From Armatimonadota bacterium (GTDB lineage Bacteria > Sysuimicrobiota > Sysuimicrobiia > Sysuimicrobiales > Kaftiobacteriaceae): a stretch of DNA of 64,000 nucleotides. Below the pieces are notes generated by a model. The model made no database searches. It was given only the letters and a program-made list of their open reading frames with translations, and was not told the DNA's origin. Location: assembly GCA_031081675.1 (NCBI GenBank), contig JAVHLZ010000005.1, positions 48,466 to 112,465 of the forward strand. The letters are read 5' to 3'. The stretch's first letter is position 1; each line of letters opens with the position of its first letter. A program made the translations under genes and the position numbers. This document shows positions 16,180 to 24,744 of the stretch, in pieces.

Positions 16180-17029
16180 GCACACGGCCGCGCCGACGCC
16201 CACCGCCGTGCCCCCCGATCGGGACGCCCGGCTGGCCGAGCTGGAGGCCCGGCTGGACGTACGCTTCCGGGACCGGCGGTTGCTGGACCTGGCCCTGCGC
16301 CACGGGTCGTACGGTCCCGTGGTGCCCGGCGAGCCCCGGCAGAGCTACGAGCGGCTCGAGCTGCTGGGCGACGCGGTCCTCAACCTGGTGGTCTGCGACC
16401 ACCTCTACCACCGCTATCCGGAAGCCTCCGAGGGGGACCTGGCCAAGCTGCGGGCCCGCATCGTCAGCGAGCCGTGGCTGGCCCGCGTCGCCTCGTCCCT
16501 GGACCTGGGCCGGTACATCCTGCTGGGCAAGGGAGAGGAAAAGGCCGGCGGGCGTGCCCGGCCGGCCCTGCTGGCCGACGTGCTGGAGGCGATCCTGGGC
16601 GCCGTGTACGTGGACTCGGGCTACGGGGTGGCTCACGCCGTGGCCACCCGGCTGCTGCAGGACGCCTTCGACGCCCTGGAGGAGCCCAGCGAAGACTACA
16701 AGAGCGAGCTGCAGGAGTTGCTGCAGCAGCGCGAGCGCCGCATCCCCCGCTACCGCATCCGGGGCCAGGAAGGCCCGGACCACGCCCGGGTCTTTGTGGC
16801 CACGGTGGAGGCCGGTGGGCGCATCCTGGGCGAGGGACGCGGCCCCAGCAAGAAACAGGCGGAGCAGGCGGCGGCCCGGGACGCCCTCCGCCGCCTGACG
16901 CTGCGGGAGCGAACTCCCGAGCCCGCGGAGGAGGTCCCGGCCGCCCCGGCCGGCGACCAGGCACCGGCCGGGGCGGTCTCCGGGGGCCGCCGCCGGCGGC
17001 GGCGCCGCCACGGACGGGGGCACCGATGA
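16166..17029 (+). CDS. rnc: Ribonuclease III
   Basis: RNase III cuts double-stranded RNA in rRNA maturation and mRNA decay. The 287-residue protein has the signature [15 protein letters not shown], the second catalytic site in [17 protein letters not shown], and a double-stranded RNA-binding domain from about residue 172 ([11 protein letters not shown] to [13 protein letters not shown]). A low-complexity proline/alanine linker and a tail of consecutive arginines ([13 protein letters not shown]) follow. This tail is unusual and may add RNA affinity. ATG 16166 overlaps the fabF end. The HIT gene overlaps the rnc stop by four bases. Confidence 0.95.
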   Translation: MTGAEHTAAPTPTAVPPDRDARLAELEARLDVRFRDRRLLDLALRHGSYGPVVPGEPRQSYERLELLGDAVLNLVVCDHLYHRYPEASEGDLAKLRARIVSEPWLARVASSLDLGRYILLGKGEEKAGGRARPALLADVLEAILGAVYVDSGYGVAHAVATRLLQDAFDALEEPSEDYKSELQELLQQRERRIPRYRIRGQEGPDHARVFVATVEAGGRILGEGRGPSKKQAEQAAARDALRRLTLRERTPEPAEEVPAAPAGDQAPAGAVSGGRRRRRRRHGRGHR

Positions 17030-17535
17030 GACAGCTGTGGGCGCCGTGGCGGGTGGAGTATATCCGACAGGGAACGCCGGGAGCGTGCATCTTCTGCGCG
17101 GCGGCCGAAGGATCCGACGATCGCGCGGCGCTGGTGGTGGCCCGGGGGCGGCGCTGCTTCGTGCTGCTGAACCGCTTTCCCTACAACAGCGGCCACGTGA
17201 TGGTGGTGCCCTACCGCCACTGCAGCCGGCTGGCGGACCTGGAGGATGCCGAGGCGACTGAACTGATCCGGTATACCGACTACTCCGTCCGGGCCGCCGA
17301 GCGCGCCCTGCGCCCGGAGGGGTACAACATCGGCCTGAACCTGGGCCGGGCCGCCGGGGCGGGCATCGAGGACCACCTGCACGTGCACGTGGTGCCGCGG
17401 TGGGTGGGCGACACCAACTTCATGCCCGTCCTGGGCGATGTGAAGGTGATTCCCGAGCACCTGGAGGACACCCGCCGCCGCCTGGCCGAGGCGTTTGCCG
17501 CCGTGCTGCGGGAAGCCGGGGAGGGTGAACGGTGA
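17026..17535 (+). CDS. HIT-family nucleotide hydrolase/transferase
   Basis: A 169-residue protein with the histidine triad HLHVHVVPRW and the upstream LNRFPYNSGHVMVVPYRH. This matches the Ap4A phosphorylase-like branch of the HIT family, which acts on dinucleoside polyphosphates or AMP esters. The opening [13 protein letters not shown] is typical of these HIT proteins. A CxxC (CIFC) near residue 25 suggests a zinc site. It overlaps rnc by ATGA and its stop overlaps the next GTG, so translation is coupled on both sides. Confidence 0.92.
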   Translation: MRQLWAPWRVEYIRQGTPGACIFCAAAEGSDDRAALVVARGRRCFVLLNRFPYNSGHVMVVPYRHCSRLADLEDAEATELIRYTDYSVRAAERALRPEGYNIGLNLGRAAGAGIEDHLHVHVVPRWVGDTNFMPVLGDVKVIPEHLEDTRRRLAEAFAAVLREAGEGER

Positions 17536-18818
17536 GGACCGTCGCCGCATTCATGGCCCGCGCCGTGATCACCGCCTCGCCCGAGGAGACGGTCGCGGCG
17601 GTCGCCCGGCGGCTGGCGGAGCACCGGATCGGCGGCGCGCCGGTGGTGGATCCGGAGGGCCGGATCGTGGGCATCGTCACCCTCCGGGACCTGGTGGGCC
17701 AGCCTCCCTACCGGCCGGTTCGCGAGGTGATGACCCGCCAGGTGATTACCGTCTCGCCGGGGGAGCGGATTACCGACGCCTACGACCTGATGAAGCGCCA
17801 CGGGGTGGGGCGGCTGCCGGTGGTGGACGAAGCCGGGCGGGTGGTGGGGGTGGTGACCCGGGGAGACCTGCTCCACGAGCTGGGCCGCCTCACCGACCCC
17901 CTCACGGGCCTGCCCTGGTCTGGCACCCTGCGCCAGCAGGCGGCCGACCTGCTGAAGGCCGGACGGGAGATCACCGTGCTGTTCATCGACCTGGACGACT
18001 TCGGCCTGGTGAACAAACTGTACGGGCACGTGGTCGGAGACCGGGTGATCCAGGCGGTGGCGGCCCTGGTGCGAGATCATACCGATCCCGCCCGGGACAG
18101 CGTCTGCCGGTACGCCGGCGACGAGTTTGCCATCGTCTCCACCCGCAGTGCCGCCGAGGCCACCGCCCTGGCCCGCCGCCTGCGGGAGGCGATTGTCGAG
18201 CTGGACGTGCCGGGAGCGCCCCCGGGCAGCATCAGCGCGTCGGTGGGAATCGCCGGGGGCAAGCGCACCGCCGAGCGGCACGACATCCACTACGAAGCCA
18301 CCGTGGACGACCTGCTCACGCTGGCCAGCCGGGCGTCCACCCTGGCCAAGCGCACCGAAGAGCGCATCCTCCACGGGGCGCAGATTCCCCCGGCCGCCCC
18401 GCATCCGGGGCCGGGTCCGACGCGGCGGGCGGCGATCCGGCGGATCGACCTGGGGGTGGAGGAGGGGCGGGGGACCGCCACGGTGGAGCTGGAGTGGGAT
18501 GGCCACCGCGCCACCGGGCAGGCCGCCGGGCCCGCCCTGGGCACCGCCGGCCTGCGCCTGCTGGTGGACGCCACGGTGACGGCCGCCCGGCAGTGGCTGC
18601 CTCCGCAGTGGGAGGTGGCGGTGGAGGAGATCTCCCGCACGCCGCTGGACCAGGGCGAGGCGGTGCACATCCTGCTGGTGGCCGCACGCCCGGGCGGCGG
18701 TCCCCACTACCTGCTAGGTTCCGCGCTGTTCACCGCCGACCCGCACGAGGCCGTGGTCCGGGCCACCATGAAGGCCGTCAACCGCATCCTGGCCCAGGCC
18801 CGCCGGATCGAAGGGTAG
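17532..18818 (+). CDS. Tandem CBS domains + GGDEF-type domain + orphan C-terminal regulatory domain
   Basis: A 428-residue signalling protein without membrane helices. Residues 1-118 hold two CBS domains (AVITASPEETVAAVARRL and VITVSPGERITDAYDLM), which usually bind adenosine nucleotides. A GGDEF-like domain follows, with LFIDLDDFGLVNKLYGHVVGD and AGDEF at 195-199. The inhibitory RxxD site is not kept (PARD). Residues 298-428 form a domain that also makes up the whole protein at 33117-33539 and resembles the LeuA regulatory fold. GTG 17532 overlaps the HIT stop. Diguanylate cyclase activity is plausible but the altered motif leaves it open. Confidence 0.85.
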   Translation: MRTVAAFMARAVITASPEETVAAVARRLAEHRIGGAPVVDPEGRIVGIVTLRDLVGQPPYRPVREVMTRQVITVSPGERITDAYDLMKRHGVGRLPVVDEAGRVVGVVTRGDLLHELGRLTDPLTGLPWSGTLRQQAADLLKAGREITVLFIDLDDFGLVNKLYGHVVGDRVIQAVAALVRDHTDPARDSVCRYAGDEFAIVSTRSAAEATALARRLREAIVELDVPGAPPGSISASVGIAGGKRTAERHDIHYEATVDDLLTLASRASTLAKRTEERILHGAQIPPAAPHPGPGPTRRAAIRRIDLGVEEGRGTATVELEWDGHRATGQAAGPALGTAGLRLLVDATVTAARQWLPPQWEVAVEEISRTPLDQGEAVHILLVAARPGGGPHYLLGSALFTADPHEAVVRATMKAVNRILAQARRIEG

Positions 18819-18988
18819 GGGGCCTGCACTCGGGGCGGTACGCGGGAGACCGACGAGGTCCGTCTGCAGGTGGCGCGGTGGGTCGCCCCGCGATCCGCGC
18901 CCGCGGGCGCTCGCCCCACGCGGACGGCGCCAGGCGCGCGGGTGCGACGGCGGCGGGCGGCGGATGATCGCTGGGTACGGGAGGGTGG

Positions 18989-19534
18989 ATGCGCGTGGGA
19001 ACTGCTGGCCTGACCGACCGCGCCGGATTTCACCCGGCGCACCTGTATGCCTACCTGGAAGCGGCGAGGGCCCGACTGCTGCAGTGGGTGGGCGGGCTCA
19101 CCGACGAGCAATACGCCCGGGAGTTCCCGTTCGGCCACCGTTCCATCCGGGCGACCCTGGTGCACACGGCCTCCGCCGAGTGGACCTACGGGCGCCGCCT
19201 GCGCGGGGAGGTGGTGCCCCCGCCTGAGGAGCGGCCGTTCGCCCGGTTCGCCCGGACCGGGGTGCAGCCCCTGGCGGCGGCGTGGGCGGAGCTGGCGGCG
19301 CAGACCCGGCAGACCCTGGCGGCCATCACCGACTGGACCGCGCCGGTGGAGTACGCGGGCCTGGACGGGGTCCGCATCCGCACCACCACCGGAGGGATCG
19401 CCGCCCAGCTGCTGTTCCACGAGGTGCACCACCGGGCGCAGGTGATGGCCATGCTGCGCCAGTGCGGCGTATCCGCCCAGAACCTGGACTACTCGATCCT
19501 GATGTTCGAGCGCCTGCCGTCCTCGGAGGGCTGA
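18989..19534 (+). CDS. DinB-family four-helix bundle protein
   Basis: A 181-residue protein of the DinB/YfiT superfamily. Likely metal-binding histidines lie in FGHRSIRATLVHTASAEW and LLFHEVHHRAQVMAML, the typical spacing for this fold. Some relatives are thiol-dependent S-transferases; most are uncharacterised. DinB is a family name here and does not imply DNA polymerase IV. A 170-bp gap separates it from the operon upstream; I see no gene in it. ATG 18989 follows GGGAGGGTGG. Confidence 0.85.
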   Translation: MRVGTAGLTDRAGFHPAHLYAYLEAARARLLQWVGGLTDEQYAREFPFGHRSIRATLVHTASAEWTYGRRLRGEVVPPPEERPFARFARTGVQPLAAAWAELAAQTRQTLAAITDWTAPVEYAGLDGVRIRTTTGGIAAQLLFHEVHHRAQVMAMLRQCGVSAQNLDYSILMFERLPSSEG

Positions 19535-19554
19535 CGGCCGCCCGGAGGTCTCTG

Positions 19555-19770
19555 ATGCGCGGACGCCGCAGCGGTGCCGATGTGGCCAGCCGGCCATTGA
19601 TGCCAGGCGCCCGGGTGCGTGTTCTGGCCGAGCCCGGCCATCCCCAGGGCACGGTGGTGCGGGTCCTGCCGCTCTACGGCGTGGTCACCGTGGCATTGGA
19701 TTCGCCCAGGGCCGAGCGGATGTACCCCGCAGATCAGGTGGAGGTGCTGGAGGTCTCTCCCACCGCCTGA
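19555..19770 (+). CDS. Small KOW/SH3-like beta-barrel protein of unknown function
   Basis: A 71-residue basic protein. The pattern LMPGARVRVLAEPGHPQGTV, then GVVTVALD, then YPADQVEVLEV looks like a small SH3- or KOW-type barrel, as found in ribosome-associated or nucleic-acid-binding proteins. I do not recognise the family. GGAGGTCTCTG directly before the ATG is an excellent ribosome site, and the gene follows the DinB-like gene by 20 bases, so it is probably real and co-transcribed. Confidence 0.65.
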   Translation: MRGRRSGADVASRPLMPGARVRVLAEPGHPQGTVVRVLPLYGVVTVALDSPRAERMYPADQVEVLEVSPTA

Positions 19771-19830
19771 GGGACGGCTCGGTGGCGTCCTCTGCCGGCG
19801 CTCCGGGCGAGAGGTCGACAGCGGGAGACC

Positions 19831-19860
19831 TTGACGGCTCGTGGCGGCGCCGCTCATAGT
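19831..19860 (+). promoter_or_regulatory. Possible promoter upstream of the HAD-glpD pair
   Basis: TTGACG at 19831-19836 and CATAGT at 19855-19860 are spaced by 18 bases. The -10 is weak (four of six). A tandem repeat begins exactly at its end. Confidence 0.45.
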
Positions 19861-19888
19861 AGTGGTGAGCACCGTAGTGGTGAGCACC
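19859..19888 (+). repeat. Two exact tandem copies of a 15-bp sequence
   Basis: GTAGTGGTGAGCACC occurs at 19859-19873 and again at 19874-19888. It overlaps the presumed transcription start of the HAD-glpD leader, so a repressor or activator site is possible. Confidence 0.8.
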
Positions 19889-19915
19889 CCGACGGGGGCG
19901 GGAGAGACCAGAGAG

Positions 19916-19957
19916 AACCCGCTCGGGCCTGCGAGGGCCGGGTGGGTTTTTGGTTTT
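19916..19957 (+). terminator. Terminator-like hairpin in the HAD-glpD leader (possible attenuator)
   Basis: AACCCGCTCGG at 19916-19926 can pair with CCGGGTGGGTT at 19938-19948 (two G-U pairs). The T-rich run TTTTTGGTTTT follows. It lies 68 bases before the HAD start and downstream of the presumed promoter. In Bacillus, glpD is controlled by antitermination at such a leader hairpin, through GlpP. Whether that applies here is inference. Confidence 0.55.
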
Positions 19958-20024
19958 GCGGGATTTCTTCCGGGAGGCGTCGCCTCCCCGTGGTGATTCG
20001 GGGTCCGTCGGGGGAAGGGGACAG

Positions 20025-20870
20025 ATGATCCGCCGGCGCCCCCAGCGTGTCTACCGGGGGTACGCCGTAGACCTGGACGCGACGGTGTACCTGGGAGACA
20101 CCCTGCTGCCCGGCGCGGACCGCGCAGTGGACACGCTGCGGCGGAGCGGGGCCCGGGTGGTGTTTCTGTCCAACAATCCTCTGTACACCCGGGAGGACCA
20201 TGCGGCCAAGCTCACGCGCCTGGGCATCCCTACACCGCCCGAGGATGTGATCAACTCCTCCGCTGTCCTGGCCCGATACCTGGCGTCCACCGCGCCCGGG
20301 GCGCGCCTCTTTGTCATCGGCGAGGAGTCGGTGAAAAGCGAGCTCGCAGCCGCGGGCCTGCGGCTGGTGGAGCGGCCCGAGGATGTGGACTACGTGGTCG
20401 CGTGTTTCGACCGGACCTTCGATTATCGCAAACTCCGGGCGGGGTTTGCCGCCCTGCGCCGGGGCGCCCGCTTTGTGGCCACCAACCTCGACCCGTACTG
20501 CCCCACGCCCGATGGAGGCCTGCCCGACGCAGGAGCGGTGGTGGCGGCTCTGGAGGCCGCCACCGGCCGGCGCGTGGAGGAGGTGGCGGGCAAGCCCTCG
20601 CCCATCATGGCCCGGGTCCTCCTGGAACGCCTGGGCACCCCGGTGGAGGACACGCTGGTGGTGGGTGACCGGCTGGAGACGGACGTGGTCCTGGGCAAGA
20701 AGATGGGGTGCGCCACCGCGGTGGTGCTGACCGGTGCCACCACCCCGGAGATGGTGGAGCGTTGTCCAGAGCCGCCGGACTTCGTCCTGGCCACTCTGGC
20801 GGAGGTGGTCCCCGACGGTGTCGCGCCCGGGAGGCAGGGGGACGACCGGGGGAGCCCTCCGGTCGGCTGA
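20025..20870 (+). CDS. HAD-IIA family sugar/glycerol phosphatase (NagD-like)
   Basis: A 281-residue HAD hydrolase with the nucleophile motif YAVDLDATVYLGD, the second motif VVFLSNNPLYT, and the late KPSPIM and VVGDRLETDVVLGKKMG segments. The C2-type cap lies between them. Relatives dephosphorylate nitrophenyl phosphate, UMP, glycerol-1-phosphate or phosphoglycolate. The next gene is glycerol-3-phosphate dehydrogenase, so glycerol phosphate or its damage products are a reasonable guess. GGGGAAGGGG precedes ATG 20025; the longer upstream frame is non-conserved leader. Confidence 0.88.
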   Translation: MIRRRPQRVYRGYAVDLDATVYLGDTLLPGADRAVDTLRRSGARVVFLSNNPLYTREDHAAKLTRLGIPTPPEDVINSSAVLARYLASTAPGARLFVIGEESVKSELAAAGLRLVERPEDVDYVVACFDRTFDYRKLRAGFAALRRGARFVATNLDPYCPTPDGGLPDAGAVVAALEAATGRRVEEVAGKPSPIMARVLLERLGTPVEDTLVVGDRLETDVVLGKKMGCATAVVLTGATTPEMVERCPEPPDFVLATLAEVVPDGVAPGRQGDDRGSPPVG

Positions 20871-20974
20871 GCGGTCTCAGGCGGCGGGGAGGGAGACCGG
20901 GCCGGGGCTGCACCGCCCCTTCCGGGGGACTGTTGAACGTGTCTTCACCTGACGGGAGGACTGAGGAGCGGTCG

Positions 20975-22651
20975 GTGTCGCGACAGGAGGCCCTGGACGC
21001 GCTGGGGCGGGGCGTGGACGTGCTGGTGGTGGGCGGAGGGATTACCGGGGCCGGAGTGGCCCTGGACGCAGCCAGCCGCGGCTACCGGGTGGGCCTCGTG
21101 GAGCGGCGGGATTTCGCCTCCGGGACCAGCAGCCGATCCACGCGGCTCGTGCACGGCGGCATCCGTTACCTGCCCCAAGGGCACGTGGGGCTCGTGCGAG
21201 AGGCGTTGCGGGAGCGGCGCCTGCTGTTCCGGCTGGCCCCGCACCTCGTCCGGCCCGTGGGGTTCGTGGTCCCGCTGTACCGGGGGAGCCGCAGGCCCCT
21301 GGGGATGCGCCTTCCGGGCTGGCTGGAGGGGTGCGCGCCGCTCGGCGTCCGGGTGGCGCTGGCTGCATACGACCTGTTCAGCCGCGACCCGCGCCTGCGC
21401 CACCGCGTCCTCGCCGCAGCCGAGGTGGCGGAGCTGGTGCCGGATCTGCGGACCGCGGGGCTGCGGGCCGCGTTCCTGTACTGGGACGGACGTACCGACG
21501 ACGTGCGCCTGACGCACGCGGTGCTGGCCACAGCCCGCGCCCTGGGCGCGTGGACTGTGAACTATGCGGAAGTGGTGGGGTTCGAGCGCGCGGGGGGCCG
21601 CATCCGCGCGGCGGGGGTGGTGGACCGCCTGACGGGTCGCACACTGGAGGTGCCCGCCCGGTGGGTGGTCAATGCCACGGGGATCTGGGCGGAGCGGGTG
21701 GCGGCTTTGGACGGACATGTGCCCTTCCGCATCCGCCACAGCAAGGGTGTCCACCTGGTCCTGGCCCCCGACGCGGTGCGAGCCCGGGCGGCCCTGGTGA
21801 TCCCCGAGACGGACGACGGGCGGCTGGCCTTCCTGGTGCCGTGGGGAGGACGGTTTGTGCTGGGCACCACCGATACGCCGTACGAGGCAGACCTCGACAG
21901 CCCGCAGGTGACCCCCGACGAGGTCGCGTACCTGCTCGAACACGCCAGCCGATACCTGCGGGCGCCCGTGGGGGTCCAGCGCGCGACCGCGGCGTACGCG
22001 GGGATCCGCCCGCTGGTGGGCCGGCCGGACGGGTCCACCGCAACCCTTTCCCGCGACCACCTGGTGGTGGTCTCGCCCGTGGGGCTGGTGACGGTCGCCG
22101 GCGGGAAGCTGACCACTTATCGGCAGATGGCGCAGGACGCGGTGGACGCGCTGGTCCGACTGGAGGGGAGGTGGCGGCCGTGTCGGACGCACACCATCCC
22201 CCTGGTGGGAGCCGAAATGCCGGAGGCGGCGGCCGAACTGGATCGCAGCGGTCTGGAAGACGACCAGCGCCAGCACCTGCTGTTCGCCTACGGCGGGCTC
22301 GTCGCGGCGATCCTGCGGCTGGCCCGGGAGGATCCCCGCCTGGGATCCCGGCTGGCGTCCGGGCTGCCGCACATCGCGGCCGAGGTGGTTTACGCGTGCC
22401 GCAGCGAGTACGCCCTGAGCCTGGTGGACTGTCTGTACCTGCGGACGCGGCTCGCCGTGCTGGATACGGAGGCTGCGGACCGCGCCGCGCCCTCCGTCGC
22501 GAACCTCATGGCCCGGGAACTGGGGTGGAGCCCGGGCGAGGTGGCCCGACAGCTGGAGGAGTACCGGGCCAGGAGGGCGAGGGAGGAAGCCTGGCGGCCG
22601 TCCAGGCCGGGCGGCGCTGCCGCGCAGGCTTCGCCGCCCCCGGGGCGATGA
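20975..22651 (+). CDS. glpD: Glycerol-3-phosphate dehydrogenase, FAD-dependent (GlpD)
   Basis: A membrane-associated flavoenzyme oxidising glycerol-3-phosphate to dihydroxyacetone phosphate. The 558-residue protein has the FAD motif VLVVGGGITGAGVALDAASRG, the DFASGTSSRSTRLVHGG block, VVNATGIWAERVA, RHSKGVHLV and VTVAGGKLTTYRQMA, with a C-terminal helical domain. GTG 20975 is preferred because GAGGAG lies six bases before it. A GTG at 20939 lacks a site. No glpK or glpF is nearby, so its glycerol phosphate may come from lipid turnover. Confidence 0.93.
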   Translation: MSRQEALDALGRGVDVLVVGGGITGAGVALDAASRGYRVGLVERRDFASGTSSRSTRLVHGGIRYLPQGHVGLVREALRERRLLFRLAPHLVRPVGFVVPLYRGSRRPLGMRLPGWLEGCAPLGVRVALAAYDLFSRDPRLRHRVLAAAEVAELVPDLRTAGLRAAFLYWDGRTDDVRLTHAVLATARALGAWTVNYAEVVGFERAGGRIRAAGVVDRLTGRTLEVPARWVVNATGIWAERVAALDGHVPFRIRHSKGVHLVLAPDAVRARAALVIPETDDGRLAFLVPWGGRFVLGTTDTPYEADLDSPQVTPDEVAYLLEHASRYLRAPVGVQRATAAYAGIRPLVGRPDGSTATLSRDHLVVVSPVGLVTVAGGKLTTYRQMAQDAVDALVRLEGRWRPCRTHTIPLVGAEMPEAAAELDRSGLEDDQRQHLLFAYGGLVAAILRLAREDPRLGSRLASGLPHIAAEVVYACRSEYALSLVDCLYLRTRLAVLDTEAADRAAPSVANLMARELGWSPGEVARQLEEYRARRAREEAWRPSRPGGAAAQASPPPGR

Positions 22652-22719
22652 AAGTGACTAGTTAACATAACAGACATTATCGGAACTTCCCGGTCCCGGG
22701 GTCACGCCCTCGCCGGTGC

Positions 22720-22759
22720 CGAACAGGTGTTTGCCAATGGACTGCTCCTGTGCTAGAAT
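22720..22759 (+). promoter_or_regulatory. lexA promoter with SOS box
   Basis: TTGCCA at 22731-22736 and TAGAAT at 22754-22759 are 17 bases apart, with TGC before the -10. An SOS box of the Gram-positive type, CGAACAGGTGTTTG, occupies 22720-22733 and overlaps the -35. LexA bound there should block its own transcription. The rest of the 164-bp gap between glpD and lexA holds a short AT-rich patch near 22655 and no gene. Confidence 0.88.
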
Positions 22760-22815
22760 CACCCTCGCCGGAGGGTGCCGGGACCGGACCGCCCACCCCC
22801 GGGCGGGTGTGCACG

Positions 22816-23430
22816 ATGAGCAAAGGCCTGACGCGTCGCCAGCGGGAAATCCTCGCCTTCGTCCAGCGCTACACCGACGCACACGGTTACCCCCCGTCGG
22901 TCCGCGAGATCGGACAGGCGCTGGGGCTGACCAGCAGCTCGACGGTGCACAGCCACCTGTCGGCCCTGGAAAAGAAAGGCTACATCCGCCGGGATCCCAG
23001 CAAGCCCCGGGCCCTGGAGATCCTGCGGGATGAACGTGAAGTACCGGCCAAGAAGGTCGTCCCCGTGCCGGTGGTCGGGCGCGTGACCGCCGGCGAGCCG
23101 ATCCTGGCCCAGCAGAACATCGAAGACTACCTGCCTCTGCCCGCGGATCTGCTGGGCGGCGCCGAAGGGTTTCTCCTGCACGTGCGCGGGGACAGCATGA
23201 TCGGCGCCGGGATCTACGACGGGGACCTGCTGCTGGTGCGGCGGCAGTCCACCGCGCGCAACGGCGACATCGTGGTTGCCCGCCTGGAGGACGAGGCCAC
23301 CGTCAAGCGCTTCTACCGCGAGGCCGACCGCATCCGCCTGCAGCCGGAGAATCCCGCCCTGGAGCCCATCTACACCCGCGATGTGGTCATCGAGGGCGTG
23401 GCCGTCGCCCTGATCCGCCGCCTGGCCTGA
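22816..23430 (+). CDS. lexA: LexA repressor
   Basis: LexA represses SOS genes until RecA filaments trigger its self-cleavage. The 204-residue protein has a winged helix ([20 protein letters not shown] to [10 protein letters not shown]), the cleavage site Ala92-Gly93 in [12 protein letters not shown], the nucleophile Ser127 in [15 protein letters not shown], and the general base Lys164 in ATVKRFY. All key residues are present, so it should be cleavable. ATG 22816 ([13 protein letters not shown]) is the family start. The CGAAC-N4-GTTTG boxes at lexA and recA match this DNA-binding type. Confidence 0.97.
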   Translation: MSKGLTRRQREILAFVQRYTDAHGYPPSVREIGQALGLTSSSTVHSHLSALEKKGYIRRDPSKPRALEILRDEREVPAKKVVPVPVVGRVTAGEPILAQQNIEDYLPLPADLLGGAEGFLLHVRGDSMIGAGIYDGDLLLVRRQSTARNGDIVVARLEDEATVKRFYREADRIRLQPENPALEPIYTRDVVIEGVAVALIRRLA

Positions 23431-23458
23431 CCCGGGCGGTCGGCACGCCCGCGGGGAC

Positions 23459-24685
23459 CTACGGGGGCTGCGGGCCGTTCAGCCGGGCGCGCAGCTGCTG
23501 GGCCTGCACCCGGGGCAGTTCGGCCTCCACCGCGATGCCCGACGCCCCGTACTCCTGGTGGAGGATCCGCCCCTGGCTGAACAGCGCCGCCAGGGTCCCC
23601 GCCCGCTCGTACGGCACCACCAGCCGGACCCGCTCGAGGGGCTCGGGCAGCTTCCGGGCGATCACCCGCAGGAGGTTGAGCAGGCCCACCCGGTGCAGGG
23701 CCGAAATCGGCACTCCCTCCCCGACCTCGGCGGCAATCTCCCGCGCCCGGGCTGGTGGCAGACGGTCCACCTTGTTGATCGCGTGCACCGTCGGCTTGCT
23801 GGCGGCGCCCAGGTCGGCCAGGACCGCCCGGACGGCCGCCACCTGGCAGCGCCAGTCGGGGTGGCTGCCATCCACCACGTGCACCAGGAGGTCCGCCTCG
23901 GTCACCTCCTCGAGCGTGGCCCGGAAGGCGGCCACCAGCTGGTGGGGCAGCCGGGAGATGAAGCCGACGGTGTCCACCAGCAGCACCGGGCGGCCGTTGG
24001 GCAGGGTCACCCGGCGGACGGTCGGGTCCAGGGTGGCAAACAGCTTGTCCTCGGTGAACACGCCGGCGTCGGTCAGCGCGTTCAGCAGGGTGGACTTGCC
24101 GGCGTTGGTGTAGCCCACCAGGGCCACCACCGGAAACTGGGCCTGGCGGCGTGCCCGGCGCTGCAGAGCGCGGTGGCGGCTGATCTCGGCGATCTCCCGG
24201 CGCAGGTCGGTGACGCGCCGGCGGATCCGGCGGCGGTCCACCTCCAGCTTGGTTTCCCCGGGGCCCCGGGTGCCGATGCCTCCCCCCAGCCGGGACAGCC
24301 ACACACCCCGCCCCGTCAGCCGCGGCAGGAGGTAGATCATCTGGGCGAGTTCCACCTGCAGGCGGCCTTCCCGGGTCCGGGCCCGGCGGGCGAAGATGTC
24401 CAGGACCAGCGCCGTCCGATCCACGACCTTGGTCTGCAGCCGACGCTCCAGGTTGCGTTGCTGGGCGGGGGTGAGCTCGTCGTCAACGATCACCAGGTCG
24501 GCATCCAGCTCGTAGATGGCCCGCGCCAGTTCCTCCACCTTGCCGGCGCCGAGGAAGGTGGCGGGATCGGGGGCGGAGCGCTTCTGCACCACGGTGCCCA
24601 CCACCACCGCTCCGGCCGAGGTGGCCAGGCGACGAAGCTCCTCCAGGTCGCCCGCCTCGCCGGACCGAGGCCGGGTCAGAGCCAC
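23459..24685 (-). CDS. hflX: GTPase HflX (ribosome-splitting factor)
   Basis: HflX binds stalled or heat-damaged ribosomes and splits them using GTP. The protein has the N-terminal domain (GAGKVEELARAI, VDDELTPAQQRNLERRL), the glycine-rich GGIGTRGPGETKLEVDRR linker, and the G domain with GYTNAGKST, TLDPTVRR, DTVGFI and NKVDR. The annotated GTG at 24685 starts inside the first beta strand (ERAILVAL), so it is probably too late. A strong GGAGGGAGGGAG site lies near 24775, with an in-frame ATC at 24766 at the right distance. It overlaps or follows the aminotransferase gene and converges with lexA. Confidence 0.92.
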   Translation of the reverse strand: MALTRPRSGEAGDLEELRRLATSAGAVVVGTVVQKRSAPDPATFLGAGKVEELARAIYELDADLVIVDDELTPAQQRNLERRLQTKVVDRTALVLDIFARRARTREGRLQVELAQMIYLLPRLTGRGVWLSRLGGGIGTRGPGETKLEVDRRRIRRRVTDLRREIAEISRHRALQRRARRQAQFPVVALVGYTNAGKSTLLNALTDAGVFTEDKLFATLDPTVRRVTLPNGRPVLLVDTVGFISRLPHQLVAAFRATLEEVTEADLLVHVVDGSHPDWRCQVAAVRAVLADLGAASKPTVHAINKVDRLPPARAREIAAEVGEGVPISALHRVGLLNLLRVIARKLPEPLERVRLVVPYERAGTLAALFSQGRILHQEYGASGIAVEAELPRVQAQQLRARLNGPQPP

Positions 24686-24744
24686 CAGGATGGCCCGCTC
24701 GGGCTGCCCGGGGCGCGGCAGGCGGGCGGGAACGGTGACACCGG

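Noticed and set aside
18819..18988. RNA gene or small protein in the 170-bp gap before the DinB-like gene
   Set aside because: I found no tRNA-like fold, no ribosome site with a conserved frame and no promoter pair.
19889..19957. T-box or glycine riboswitch in the HAD-glpD leader (GAGAGACC and GGGTGG fragments)
   Set aside because: The T-box bulge consensus GGTGGNACCGCG and the conserved glycine aptamer core are not present. Only a terminator-like hairpin is supported.
23431..23458. Bidirectional terminator between lexA and hflX (CGGGCG/CGCCCG stem)
   Set aside because: The stem is only six pairs and no T-run follows on either strand.
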